A stretch of 64,000 nucleotides of DNA from Asterias rubens (Eukaryota > Echinodermata > Asteroidea > Forcipulatida > Asteriidae), in the NCBI RefSeq assembly GCF_902459465.1, contig NC_047076.1, forward strand, positions 6,456,146-6,520,145. Reading direction: 5' to 3'. Below the pieces are notes generated by a model. It worked only from the letters and a program-made list of their open reading frames with translations, was not told the DNA's origin and searched no databases. A program made the position numbers and the translations under genes. Positions 11,301 through 26,300 of this stretch are shown here, in pieces (positions within the stretch are counted from its first letter, which is position 1; each line of letters opens with the position of its first letter).

Positions 11301-14300
11301 CTGAATTTCCAAAGGGTAAAAACAAAAGTTACTACAAAATCAGCATTTATTATTTTGATTTTCTATTAAAACTTGGCTCAATGTTTGCAAATTTAAAACA
11401 GTGTAGAGGTTGTACCTGTACCATCAATTTTATGTACTCAAAAAGCATCATCCATCAAACATGTACGACCTATGGTATACATATCCAAAGGACGCAGCAA
11501 TAATGGTAAAGTGTTTTGCTTAAGAACAAAAGTGTCACGACTGGGACTCGAACCCATACTCTGCTGAACAGAAACACCACAGCTCGAGTCTGGGGTTATT
11601 ATTCACACTATCATGAATATCACACTTTCATGTGCGGCAAACTGCATGCACAGGCCGATGATAGCAAATGTAGGTACCAGAGATGTGATAGGCTGTTGAA
11701 AAAAAAACCTGTCCTACGAGTGCACAGCGTGAAAGCTTGTGAACGCGAACCTTCCTTACATACATTTATCTTTTTTTTTAAACGCCCTACTCTGCAATCT
11801 GAGGAGTTCCATATGGTTTTATCTTCATGTTCTTATGAATTTGATCTATTATTTAAAAAAAAAAAAAAATCTTGTTAAAAAAGGGGAAATCACATTCCTG
11901 AGGTACATTTTAAGAGATAATCAATAAAGGATAATTCTATAATCAATCACTGTGTTTACCTTTTACTAATAATCAATAAAAGATAAAATCCATAATCAAT
12001 CACTGTGTTTATTTTTTCTGATAATCAATAATGGATAAATCAATAATCAATCATTGTGTTTACCTTTAAAAGATAATCAATAGTATTTAATCTGTTCTTT
12101 GTTATTTTTGTTTGAATTTTTTTGTGTAATAGCGCCCTGAGCACATTTGTGGATTTGTGCGCTCAATAAGACCCCGTTATTATTATTATTATCATTATTA
12201 TTATTATTATTATGAACCTATAATCAATCACAGTGTTAACCTTTTACTGATAATCAATAAAGTATAAATCTATAATCAATCACTGTGTTTACCTCTGTGG
12301 TCTGCTCCTGGAAGGCGTACAGGATACCGTCAATCAGCTGCTCTTCAAGGCGTGAGTCGATGTCTGCCGCTCCCAGGTTACCCATGATCTTCTCAATGGT
12401 CTCCATCACCATCTTACGGTACTGCTCCGCTTCGTCCTTCAGGTCATCCACGATGCGTCCCACGATCTCCGCTGCTCCCACCTTGTTGGCCAGCTCCACT
12501 GTTGTGTCCACCAACTGTAAATTTAATGTTTTCAAAGATGAGAAAAAAGTGAATTCGGGGGTAAGGGGTCGGAAATCAGTGTCTGTATGGCAATGTGGGT
12601 TGTGTGTGAAAATGAAAGTGTACGCCCAGTAGTATTGTACAGGGGAGTGGGAAAAAAAATTTAATTCACATTTATTTCCACAAACACATTTCCACAAATT
12701 ACAGAACTATATAGCAATGCATATATATATAAACGACAGACAAAGAATAAACTAGCAGAAAGCGCATGGAGACAAGGTAAAAAATATGCCAGGTAGCTTG
12801 TACCAACTCGCCTTTACATAACGAAATACATAAACAAAGGTACATGCTTAGGAAAATACAAAGACGAAACAAACAGCCAGCCCGACAGACAGAGAGACGA
12901 ACAAACTACTGGAGAAAATGACAATGAAAAAAATATGCAAAAAAGCTTAAAGTAGAAGAGTGTTTTGAAACTTTATTACATACTGGAAAATAAGGAACTT
13001 TTTATAAGATGTTTTTTAACCTAGCCACAGAGAATGTGGCTTTGATTTACCTTTATAATGGTGAAAGAATCGGGATAATTGATAAAGGCATTCCAAAGAT
13101 ATCCTTATTTCAATCGGATGGCATAAAAAACATGTCATAACAATCTAATTTCTCAAATCTGTTTTTACCTGTCTGTAGTTACGTCTGTCCAGTGCCATCC
13201 GGTGCTGCCAGAAATGTTTAAAGAACGACGGCAACACTTCATCTCTGATGTACTGTGCCTCAACACCATCGGTTGCGCAACACTGTTTCACCACCTGCAA
13301 AGGAGAAATAGAAATCATTAGAGTCTGTCCTCAGCAGGGTTGGGAACCACAAGTCCGGTGGTCTTGTATTTAAAGGCAGTGGACACTATTGGTAATTGCT
13401 CAAAATAATTATTGCCATAAAACCTTTCTTGGTGACGAGTAATGGGGAGAGGGCGATGGTATAAAACTTTGTGAGAAACGGCTCCCTCTGAAGTGCCATA
13501 GTTTTAGAGAAAGAAGTAATTTTCCACGAATTTGATTTCGAGACCTCAGATTTAATACTTGAGGTCTCGAAATCAACGCACACAACGCATCATCTAAACG
13601 CACACAACTTCTTGTGACAAGGGTGTTTTTTTCTTTCATTATTATCTCGCAAGTTCGATGACCGATTGAGCTCAAATTTTCACAGGTTTGTTATTTTATG
13701 CTTATGTTGAGATACACCAACTGTGAAGGCTAGTCTTTGACAATTACCAATAGTGTCCACTGCCTTTAACGATTGATTGGATAAACAAACCTCATTAATT
13801 AAAAGTGTCATCAATAAAATATTTTAACACAAAAATTTTAAAAAAGAGTCTTTTAGTCTGGTAATCATATTGCGTTTGTGTTGAGTATCAAAGCAAACTA
13901 ACTTAAAGGCATGGACACCTTTGGTAAATGACAATTTTGTCAAAGACCAGTTTTCTCACTTGGTGTATCTCACCATATATATAAAATAACAAACCTGTGA
14001 ATATTTGAACTCAATTGGTCGTCAAAGTTGCGAGAGAATAAATAACGGAAAAAACAACCCTTGTCGCACAAGCTGTGTGCTTTCAGATGCCTTGAATTCG
14101 AGACCTCAGCTGAGGTTAGTGAGAAATTATACTACAAAACAAAAACTACACTACATCCGAGGGAGCCGTTTCTCACATTGTTTTTTACTAACATCTCCCC
14201 ATTGCTCGTTACTAAGTAAGTTTTTATGCTAACAATTGTTTTAAGTAAATTACCAAACGTGTCCAATACCTTTAATTGGTACCAAAAGACAAATGAGCTC

Positions 14301-17300
14301 AACTTTCTCTTAGTCCCCGGTCAAATGAAACATTCACCGTGTAGAAAGTTGTTTCTCATTTTGTTTTTCTCATCGTCACATCAATGTAACCAGACCGAGG
14401 CTGTAAGGACAAAATTAGTCTGATCCCCCATTTAACGTACTATCCAGAATTGGTGTTGAACACAGGGAACAAGACAAACTTACCTTGAGTACAATCTTCT
14501 TCATTTCCTCATCGGGAGACTGGAACTCACGGATGAGGATCAACATGACTTCCCTAGTGTAGTAATTGGCATACTCTGGGTCCATCAGAGGGATTAGGTA
14601 ACCAATGGCCTTCAGGAAAGCAGCCAAACCCTGCAGGAAATAACAATGATATAGGTGAGAACTATCCAAAGCAAAGGTAAGAAACATCATTGATATAGTA
14701 AGTATAGGTAAGAACATCAATGATATATGTAAGAATATAAATAATATAGGTAAGAAATACTAAAAGTACAGTTAAGGAATATCAATGATATACGTGTAGG
14801 TAAAAATAAGTATACAAGTAGGTAAGAAATATCAATGACATAGGCAGAAAAATCCAGAGAAGAAATATCAACAAAACAGGAAAGAAATATCTTAAGTATA
14901 CGTAATAATATCAATGATATAGGTAAGAAATATCCAAAGCATAGGTTAGAATATCAATGATACAGGTAAGAAATGTCCAAAGTTTAGGTAAATAATATCA
15001 TCAATATAGGTAAGATATTTAAAGGGAAGGTACACGTTTGGTAATTGCCAAAGACCAGTCTTCTCACTTGGTGTATCCCAACATAAGCATCAAATAACAA
15101 GCCTGTGAAAATTTGAGCTAAATTGGTCATCGAAATTGCGAAAAAATGATGAGAGAAAAAAAACACCCATGTTGGACGCATTTGTGTGCTTTCAGATAGG
15201 AATAAAAGACCTCTGGCTAGAAGTCTTTTTATTTTTTTTATTTTTAGAAATTACCTCTTTCTCAAAATATAGGCTACTTCAGAGGGAGCCGTTTCTTACA
15301 ATGTTTTATACTATCAGCAGCTCTCCATTGCTCGTTACCAAGTCAGTTTTTAAGTGAATATTTGTTTTGAGTAATTACCAAACGTGTACCTTCCCTTTAA
15401 CACTTTGGTGAAAACAACCCAATAAGTAGACATAAAAAATATCCAATGTTTAGGTAAAAAACTATCCAATAATATCAGGAAAGAAATATCAACTGATATC
15501 AGTGAGAAATAGCCAATGATTTAGGAAAGAAATATCCAACAATCATCAAATATACAAATATAGAAATATTTAACATCTATGTTTATTGATTGCATACCTT
15601 TCCTCTATGCTGCCTGATACCCTTCCACAGCGGTTTGAGCACACTATCAAAGGACTCGATACCGTAGGGTGTGGCTGCTTCAGCCAGAGCGGCCAAGGCC
15701 AAAGCTGTGATTGTACGCACCTTCTGCTGCTCATCAACAAGTCCTGAAAGTCAACAACAACAATAACAACAATGTCAACAACAACAATAATTTACATCAC
15801 AAGCCTTATTCCAGTTGACTTACCGAGCAAATGGGTAACTTTACAATTTTATGTGGACAGCCCAGGAATTTTCCCTCCTAGTTAACATCGACACACAACC
15901 TTGACCACATGATTGTTTACATGGAAGCTCTGTTGCACTCATTGCGGGTAAAAGGTCACTGCAATAGCGCCCTCTTGTTGTTGTTTTTTAGAGATGCGGT
16001 AAGTTTCATCGTTTGTGTCAGTTTAGTTTACCCACATAAGTAATCCAAATGCAGGCGCTGGTAAGTTTCACCTGTTGGAATGCTAACCACGGTAAAGAAA
16101 CTTTTTTTGAGAAAATCCCGACAAATGTTGGATCTGTTTCTTTGAATCTTACCATGCTCGATGATCTCCACAAGATTTCTGAGATGCGGCAGGATGGCAC
16201 AGCCCATCAGGATGGCGATCTGCTGCACGATCTTAATTCCAGTGTGTCTAGCCTGCCACGACTTCTTGCTCTTGCACACGGCCTTCAAGAAGGGCAGCAG
16301 AGACGGGATACCTAGCGCCGACGCCACCACGGCGAATGCACGCGCAGTCGTGTTACGCACGTACTCGTCCAAATTGTCAATGTCGGGACGCATGGTGGAG
16401 ATCATGGTGGCCAGACCGGCCGCCTTGGCCAGGTTGGAGATGATTTCGCGGCCCTCAACACGGGCGTAATAATCCTCGTCGATCAGAAGTGGTTCAATGA
16501 CGACAAGAATCTGTAAAAGAAAAAAATAATTGGGGGTTGTCAGTTTTCTGCTACTTCAACGTTTTGCAAAATGTGCTCATTAGTCGTCAGGAGAATGTAA
16601 AGAAGAACAAAGTGCTATCTTCAAAATTTTGAGACGCATCTCACCTCTGGCACTTCTCAAAACAATCACATCTTTCAAGAATTTTATTTGGCTTATGTAA
16701 ACTAGTTAATGCTTTTATATGAGTTATGAATTATAGCTCAATTAAATCATATCTTACTTTAAAACCAAGGACTTGCATATCCTTTAGTTTCACCAGCTGA
16801 TGAGTTCGCCCAAACCCATCTCAAACTTTCTCCCAAGTCTTACCTTGTGCACATACGGCCGCACCAAGTCATCCAACTTGTACAGAATGCGATCGATAAC
16901 TTTCACCAACAGATGGCGCTCTTGATCTTCGAGCGTCGGAGACATCAGCAGCGGCAGAATCTGATTGAAGAGCGGCCCAGCGTTGAACTCCCTGGCCTTG
17001 TCTGTGATCTGACGCAGGGCAGCTTTGCGCATTGGCGGCGTGCCGTTCTTGATTTTCAGGAGTAACTTCATGATGCGGCGCTCTTTCTGCTCCTCAGCAC
17101 TCAAGGTGGTCTCGTCAACATCATTCTAAGAAAGACATTAAAAAAGATCTCTTTTTCAAACTCAATATATTTGACAGTCTATTGATCCTATACCTGAATT
17201 CATTGAAACCTCAGAAATAGGAACACCAGTTTTATGAGTCCACAGAGAGTGACACAAGAAGTTTTGTGAGTAAAGCTTATTATATATACTCATAAAAGTG

Positions 17301-20300
17301 ATGTAGTTTTTAAAAAAAGTACAAAAATCACTGTTTCCCCCAAGAAAATAAATCTCCATCGCAAGCAAATGGTGCCCTATTTTGCCAATATCTTTGTTCT
17401 GGGTCAGTTCTCGGTCTTTGTTACAACCTGTTTGTATTTTGTCACATAAGTACAAAACCATTCTATCTGAACAGCTTGAACATTGCAATAAAAATTTGTA
17501 TCTCAGGGCCTTTAGGTCTATGTGTGCATCTGGAAAAGTTTAAGCCGATAAGAGACCCTGAACTCTTTTCACTATTAGTTGAGGATAAGACTCATTTACG
17601 ACGCCCCGACAACTTTTACTTACCAGCAACTTGCCGAAGTACTGGGCATCGTCCGGTTTAAGGAACGGGAGGTTACCGGGTGGCTGGGCCAGGCCGGGGT
17701 CAACTGTCTTATCATCAGACTGCATGTGGAACCCACTCAGGCCACCCATGGGCGTAGGGGTGGAGGTCAGCTTACGAGCTGGGGTGCGGATGGGTACATA
17801 TCCTGCTGGGGGTTGAAGCACCTAACAAAAAAAGGAATTAAGTTAAATTATCATAACAATTGAGATTTTATTTATTTATTTATTACACATACAACAGCCA
17901 ATGACAGGGCAGATAGTAAAACAAAGAAGGAATGTTCAACTTTAGATGCGGGAGGAAAACCTCTAACGGGGGAAAACCCACGCAACCAGGTAGGAACTGA
18001 AAACACTATCCAAATGCAAGGCTCTGGTCTGAGGTAAGATTTGAACCCTGGTCCCCCGAGGTGAAAGGCAGCGGAAAAAACCACTTAGCAAACTTCCCCA
18101 AGATAAGTATTGAGTTTACTTGAAACCACCTCTACATTCTTCATCTAACCCTCATTTAAGTAGACTTTCCTTAAAGAATTGTACAAATTTGTATAAAAAG
18201 ACTCTTGAATAAAGTGCAACGCTACTGGTACGCTGAAGTGACACGCACGTTTTTATAGACCAAGAACATCTATCATATTCATTTTGGTTTTTACCCACAT
18301 ACATAGATGTGTGTTCGCACTGTATACTCAGTACTTACCCGGGTTCTGCTCTAGAATTGCAAAGTTCGTGGGTTATAATCCGACCCGAGTAATCATGCCT
18401 GTGATTTTTTTCACAGAACTCGGGGTAAGCACCGAGTATACAGTGATTGGGAAATATGGGTAAAAAACAAAATGAATATTCTTTATCCCTGATGCAAATT
18501 AAATATCTATTAAACACCTATCGTCCAATACGCTGCCTTCTTTTGCCTCTTTAAAGGTGGCAATTGAGAAATTGATGGTCATACATATCATATGCAAGGG
18601 GTTTATATCACTGTACTCCACATTCTTTAGGTTGTCAAATTGGGCCCAGCTATGAGATGATGGAGGAGTTAATATCTTACCTTGTATCCTTCAGGAAACA
18701 TGGAGTCCAACTCATCATCCGGCAGCGGACGGTTTCTTTCATCAATCTCCTTCTCCCATCTCCAGGCTTGAAGCTGCTCAGGAGTCATCATCCTCAAGGC
18801 TGCAAGAGAAAACGGAAGACCAATTTGTTAACGGGTTAAAGGGTTTGGGTACTTTTTGAACGACACAAAACACAATGTCTACAGATTGACATTAAACTAA
18901 CATGGTTTGGAAGATGATGATGGTAGAAAGCTTCCCTTAAATTATTACTTGCTGAGGTGCTATAGTTTTTGAGAAAATGAGTAAAACACTGTCACAAAAA
19001 TAATTGTTTGACTCAAAAGAAAACGGTATTTAAGCATGTACATTGTATTATAAAGCAACTCTCCTGAAAGCATTGCTCAGTGATTTTCACTTTTTTTCTC
19101 AAACTTCATGACTAATGAAGCTCAAACTTCTACAGAAAAATTATATTACATACATCTTCATTCACAGTGAGTAGGGATACATGTCATGGCCAAAAACTTG
19201 CACCCTTCAAAGGCTAAATATACCTTTGGTTTTCGGAACTGTGGAAAAGTAGATGCATCCAATAAAACACGAGAACATTTAATTTCAAAAGATGGTTGGG
19301 TTTTTGAGGTATCGCCAAACAACCCAGGAGTAATATGAATACACAATCTGAGAAACATTACCTACAGTAATGCTTCCTGGGTTCAAATTTTAGGGCTATA
19401 CACTTTAAATATCTGTTTACAAACCACATTACTACATGTGCATATCGATAACTCCACTTACCTGTCTGTGAGGGTGTCTGCATCACCATGGCCTTCTGAC
19501 CCATCGGCGTAGCCGTGTTACCTACAATGGGCGTAGCACTGGGTGTCTGACTACCCGCTGGAGTTTCGTCCCATCGAGACCGGCGCTTGCTGCCAGGCGT
19601 AGGGGTCTCAGACGGGGCATCTCCACCACGATCAGTACGAGGGGTCTCAGCCCATCCACTGCCATGTCCGGGTGTTTCTGAATAAAATACCAAATGAACT
19701 CAACTTTATTAAAAACGTCAATACTATTTCACATGCAAAAAAAGGCTCCATACACAACTTCTGTATCTCATTGTCAGTGGGTTTGTGGGTAAATATGCAA
19801 CTTTAAACACAATCCACGGTTTGGCCTTAACTTTTTTACTGACAAGCCAGCATCTGTCAGTTTAAGTTTGCCGTTTCACTCGTCAACCAGTTTTCTGCGA
19901 GTGAAAGTGATTAAAGAGAATAAGAGATTTCTTGATGCACGATTTAGAGACGTTTCAACTGTCAATGAAAACAAACATATCTAAGATGCAAGAGTTTTTG
20001 AGATGTTTGATGTTAATAACTTCAACAGTCACTCTTTTGAAAGTTGTTTGAGCTACTATAAAAACAAAAACACCACAGAGGAAAAAACATCACGTACCTC
20101 TTTCGGTTCTAGGCGTTTCATCCCATCTGTTCCTACGAGCACTCGGTGTTGCACTGTGCCCCGGGGTGGCGTGACCCGGTGTGGCATGACCAGGGGTGGC
20201 GTGGCCCGGGGTGACGTGACCCGGGGTCAAATGGGCCGGGGTGTTCTCCCAGACGCGGGTGCTGGCGCTGGGGGTAGCTCCGGGGGTCTCGCTACCCTTT

Positions 20301-23300
20301 GCCCTGCCTGGGGTTTCGTCCCAACGGCTGATGGATGGCGTGGAGGCTTGTTGCTGTCGAGATGAAGTAATCAACTTATTTATTCATTGTTGCAATGTTT
20401 AAAAGAAAAAATAAGCATTTAAATTTCCCCTGATCTGCAAGCCGCTCAAGTTACAAGGCTACTACAAAAGCAAAACAAGAGCCAGGAGGGCTAAATAGGA
20501 GGTAGAATATTACATTCATCTCAAAACAGACTCGATGCACAAGGTTAAACACTGCTAAAAACTTAGTGCACATTTCTCTTGAAATTGTTTTTTTTATTTT
20601 ATGAATTTCTTAATAACTTGTATAGAATATTTAATGAGAATTAAAAATGAGGACGCTGTAGCTCCGAAGCCTGAGTAAGCATGCAAGTGAAAGGACTTGC
20701 TGTGTACAAGAAACACAAGGATAAATGCCTATTCTTCATTGTTTTCTTGTTTAAGCGTTTACATACAAAGTGTAGACCTTAGAACACAAGAAGTTAATAC
20801 AATGCAGGGACTTGCCTCGCAGTGTTTTTTTACATCATTGAAGAATTCTTTTTGCTAAAATGAACAGGACAAGAAATGTCCATAGAGTGTATGCAGCACA
20901 GAGCTGTGTTTCTATTAAACGCTATTCAGTCTTTTTAATTAGACTCCCATCTTTAGTTGTGAATTGTTGACAGTCTCACTAAACAAGCTATTAGTCATGG
21001 AGGGGTGGGCTGGGATCCAAACCAATAGTCTGCCTGAACCAATGGGTGATTTCACAAGGATAGTCCTAGCTTTTGACTCGTCCTAGGAGTTGTTAAAAAC
21101 TTTATGCTAAGTTTGAACTAAGGCTAATCTAACTCTTTGTGAAATCCACTCAAGAACTTAAATCGGCTGGAAAAACGTTTCAACATGACACTACACCAAT
21201 AGTGGGGGGGGGGGGGGGGGGGGACATACGAAATAAACAACAACAGTCTATATATTTACCTCGGCCTGTTCCCATGTGCTTGCTCTCTTCTTGGGCGTGG
21301 CACCGGGTGTGGCACCGGGTGTTTCCTCTCCCACTTGATCCCAGCGTCGACGTTTTGTCGCAGGCTTAGCGACAGGTTTTGATACCTCTACAAGTTCACC
21401 CTTCTTGGCTTTCTCCACCATTTGCAGCCGAAGGCCAGCCTGGCATCAGAAAGAAGTTAAAGAAGTACAAGACGAGTTTTACTCAATTAACACTTGATAA
21501 AATCTGAAACCCCAAAGTCTTCTTAAGGTTTTTAACAACTGCCCACCTGAATACTTTCTTTCTCTATTACTACAAAACAATTTAATAAATGAGATAGTCA
21601 TTAGACATTCTAGCAGGGCTTCACTAGACCTATGCACCAAGCTCAAGATTTAAAAAAAATCTAGTATAAAATAACTCAAGTTTTAAAACCACTAGGGAAA
21701 CTGACTGGGTAAATCTTGAACAATTTAATTTTGTGTGGAACAAGGACAAACCAACTAGAGCGGGAGATGAATCTGCGACCTCAAGATTAACATGCAGTCT
21801 ATCTAACAACTGAGGTACCTAGCTATGTTAATGGTCTCCTTATTTTGAGAATATCTTTGTTCAGGGTCTAAGTCAGAAACCAAACATACTGTAACTTCCT
21901 TATAGCCAGGGATCACATCCAAGTTTAAGATACAACCTGGAAACAAACCTCATTCAGAACACCAGCTTTTTGATACATGTAGTTGAAGTAAAGCAACTCA
22001 CATTTGAATCAGTGCCTCTGATTTATTTTTGGTGCATGAAGTGGATTGGTCCCTGACTGCGGTCCTTTAGATTGACTTTAAATCCCTCCCATTGAGAGTG
22101 AAAAGTTTTCTAAATAATCTCCGTTTTTGAGTGTAATAGTTTTTACGCCATTTAAATTTTGATAGTAATGTTTTTCTCTGATGTTTAATTAATTAATTTT
22201 AAGTAACTGTTCTCCTCCCTATAAGAGTGTACAGTACTTCTCCCTCTTAGTTTTTCTGTGCAAGATTTAGGCAATTTTAAATAGTAATGTAATGTTTTAC
22301 TCCAAATTTTTAACTATGTACATGTAACTTTTCATGTAATCCTGCTGCTGGCAGTGAATTGAACAGATTTTTAATAAACCATTGAATGAAATGAATCACC
22401 CGCTAGCCAGAGATTTATCAAAGACTCTTACCTGTTCTTTGGTCATGGACTGCTCTTTGCGGATGTCAACATACGTTCTCTCTCCGGGATCGGGGGTTTT
22501 CCCTCCTGTAGTATGAGATTGAATAGTCACAAAGAGGAAAAGAGAAACAGAAAGCGGTCAATATTAAAACGAACAATACATTTATTTTTTTGAGAACTGT
22601 TTCTCGTTGATTGCAACTAGGCTGCCTTAAATGCTAATTGTTTTGAACACATGATTAGGTCCGGAAACTTGCAGAAATACCCACATGGAGCCTCCCTTAA
22701 AAACAGTTCCTGTCAACAAATTTTCAGATCCAAGTAAGAATTTAACTGACATCTTAAATGTAACAAGTAGTACTTTAAGAACATGAGTCGACATCACCCG
22801 AAAGGCATTCATACTAAAAACTTTCCAGCCTCCCACAAAGTGCTTCAGTCTATGATAACAATTGCATCAAGGATAATAAAATACCATAAAAATTGTTCCC
22901 CTTGTGCAATGAGCACTTAGTATACAGGACTGTCCAAGTACTCCGTCCAGGGAAAAAGGATTCTAGGGGCTACTCCAGAAGGAGATTCGAACCCACGACC
23001 CCTGCATCCTGAAGCAGATATCTTAACCTTGAGACCGTCGAGCGTGCCCCGTATGATTTGAGGTCACTTCAAGTCCTATACTTAGCAGCAGTACCAAAAA
23101 CAGCAAATTCTGAGTATGTTTTTTTTTATACAGATATTTTGGTCAAGATTGAAAAAAAAAACATCAGGCATGTTGTTTTTTACCTATTCCTTGATAAAAG
23201 AAATAGTACCTAAATGTGAATGGCAGCCCTTGCACCCTAAGCATGGTGTACAATCAACAAGTTTTTGTGTAAGGCTATTTTTACTAAAAATCTGCTGATT

Positions 23301-26300
23301 TATCAGTCAAAAATCAATTGCAAATCAGAATCATGCACCAAACAATCAGCATTTATTGACAGCCAAGAATGCGCCTCAAATTTTTGTCCTTCGGGTTCGG
23401 CCAAATCCTTTCAAAGATTGAACTCAAGCAAAAAGCGTGAGAACCGTCCAAATTTTTTTAATAGGCGGAAGATGATCGTCAAACCTGTAACAACTTCAAA
23501 ATAGAACAAATCATCAATGAATTTGTTAACAAATATAAACACTCCTTGTTGAAGTCAAACATTTCTCAAACTAATAAACATTACAGGTATGACTCAAATT
23601 ATTATACAAAAAGTGTATTTAAGACAGGTTTATAGAATTCAAGAGAATCTTTACACACAGAATCTTTTGATTCAAACACCGTGGTGTTGCCAAAGATACA
23701 ATAAAAACACTGCAAAATATTCAAACTTCTTGAACACTTTTAACACCATTGTAAACGTAAAGCCACATGACAATGTGCATTAGACAAAAACTTACAAATC
23801 AGTGAAACTTACAAATCAGTGAAAACTATAACTCAGTAAGAATCTTACATAATATGAAATTTCTCAACTCATGCATTGTTTTAGATGGAAGTTTTTCTTC
23901 AGAAATTGTTGTACATTGAGAACTTTGCAAGAAGTAAAATTTGTTCCAGTTGTACATGAATCCTGTCAGATACTGTTTGCTGCCATTACTGGGGTTGGCC
24001 CCCAGGACCGATACTTAATGCTCTTGCAAAGGACAAGTACGTTTTTCCTTAGCAAAGGGAACTTCTATGAAGGAAATAAAAACTTATGCAAGATGGCTTC
24101 AAAGGGCACGAGGCAATGACCAGGGGCATGAAGATAATAAACCTCTGTGAATTTATTGTTAGTTCAGTTTTTACGCATCATGGGCATCTACCGGTCGTAG
24201 AAGCCCATGAAGCGTAAATTTGGGTACAAAAGTTAAATTCAAGGCCTGATACTTCACGGAGGCTCGGAGGGGATTGCCTATCTGCCCCCGGTCATTGCCT
24301 TAGTGCCCTTGAAATGCTCCAGTAGAAATTTACAGTTTGGTACCCTTGCCCTTTCAAAATTGAAGCATACAGGCCTAAGAAGTGTCCCAGCAAAAACAGT
24401 AAACAGTGTCCACTCAAATTCATTTCAAATCTACAAAATAAGCGTCTGACAGCCTACAAGAAGTCCAAATATTCTGACGAAAAATAAATGAACAGAACTA
24501 CCAATACAGTTTTTAAAAATAACAAGACTGTGCTTTTAAAAGTCACTTAAAAGTTTATCTGCAACAGGATCTTGGGTTTATACTTCCTGTGCTGTTGTCA
24601 TTACCCATATATACGTACGGTTCAGCGTCCGGTGCTGGTTGGCTTGGCGCAACCATGGAATCCCGCCACTTCTTGCTTTCCTACAAGTCAATCTTTTCAA
24701 GTAGTGATATTATTAAGCAGGACCGTGCATTGATGGTCTCATTGGTTTTTATTTTATTAGGGGGACAGACTTGACAAACATTACCACTAGGTGGTGCTCC
24801 ATAGCAGCCAGACCGAAAAAAAAAATAAAAACCAGAAGTCAATCAAATCCAAGAGAATGTGGATCCCCATGCATATCTATTTGTTTAGTTTTCTCTTTAA
24901 AGCAAGAGTTCCAAATTGAAATTTGCCTTTCGCCGAAAAAGAAACCAAGGGTACAAGCAACTGAAATTTGTTTCCACAATGATGAGGTCTAGAAACGTGG
25001 CGTAACAATGTTACCCATATACATGTACCTCTTGGGCTAAAACACCCATGGGCATGAAACCAGTGCAGGATCAAAGCACCCAGCAGTCTGGTTCCTGTTT
25101 GAATCACTTTGAATAACCCAAAACCAACACAGGCATCAAAGCCCACTGACATCTCTTGGATTTTTGATTTCATATTATTTTATATTTTACTTCCATCGGT
25201 TACCTTCCTATTTCTTGACTTAGAAGTCATGTATTTTGATAGAGATGTTTTTGCTGAGAAAACTGAACACACCCATTCATAGTATTAACTCTGCATGCAT
25301 CGTTACCAAAAACAAATGAAAGGGCCTCTCAGACTAACATAATTTCAGGCCCCTTTTTTCTATCTGCCAAATAAAAACTGGCTTTATCGAAAAGATAATC
25401 ACAATGTGTTCAAATGAAGGAGCACTTCGGGGAATTTGAATTGGTCCCCCAAAATATATCACACATAATACTACATTTTTAAGTATTAACAAAGTGAAGA
25501 ATAAATATTGAAACTTGTTCAAAAACAAAGTCCAAACTATCTTACCGTCGGCGAAGGGGTCGTGTCTTGCCGGTGAGATGATCATCATTCTCCTTCTGGC
25601 GCGGTATTCATCTTCACGTTCTGCAATCCTGGCGGCTCGGTTGCCAGCAAAGGGATCATAGTCCTGCACAAAAAAGATGGATTTAAATGATAATATGTAA
25701 CTCAGCAACAATAATAATTAAACACTCCCCACTATTGATCGCTAAGTCGAGTCGCGACTACCCTTTTTAAACTATTCATCTAATCCTGCTGCCACGACCA
25801 CTACAAAAATAGTCTTGGTTACCCGTTTGGTGAACCAATTATGTTGCTCACAACTAATCACAACCAAGTTTACTTATGAAACACAATCCTTCAATCCTTT
25901 CAGTGTGAATTTTACTATTGTGCCTGCGGCAAATTTTATGCCGCAATGCATCTTGGATCGCGCGCATGTGTTTTGCGGGAATTAGTTCCCGAGCGGGCAC
26001 TAGTCTTTGAAAATAATGGCTGGTTACAGCGCCCTCTCTTGACTTGAACCGTGAACGGCAACTACAAATCTTCCTTTCTTTTCCAGATTTCTGTTCTTAT
26101 TTCACATTTAAGACCGAGCTGTGTTATAAAACACACATTGACTGGCATAATTCGGTAACTAGTGTACGGCCTCGGGAAATAGGTCCCTCTTCTGGTCACT
26201 CAAATTTCCTCGGGGGAATAGCTGACACTAGTTACCTCATTGCCAGTCAATATGTGTATACTAGTGACATAGGACTAGAAATTGGACCCTTTAAAACAGG

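Noticed and set aside
13386..13675. Frames of 65-88 residues with [15 protein letters not shown] peptides, also at 32758, 35235 and 49491
   Set aside because: All are translations of family A MITEs; the peptide similarity between them reflects the transposon, not a gene.
22922..23052. Possible tRNA gene on the minus strand
   Set aside because: A and B box-like words are present, but no acceptor stem could be paired and the sequence runs on into a SINE-like body.
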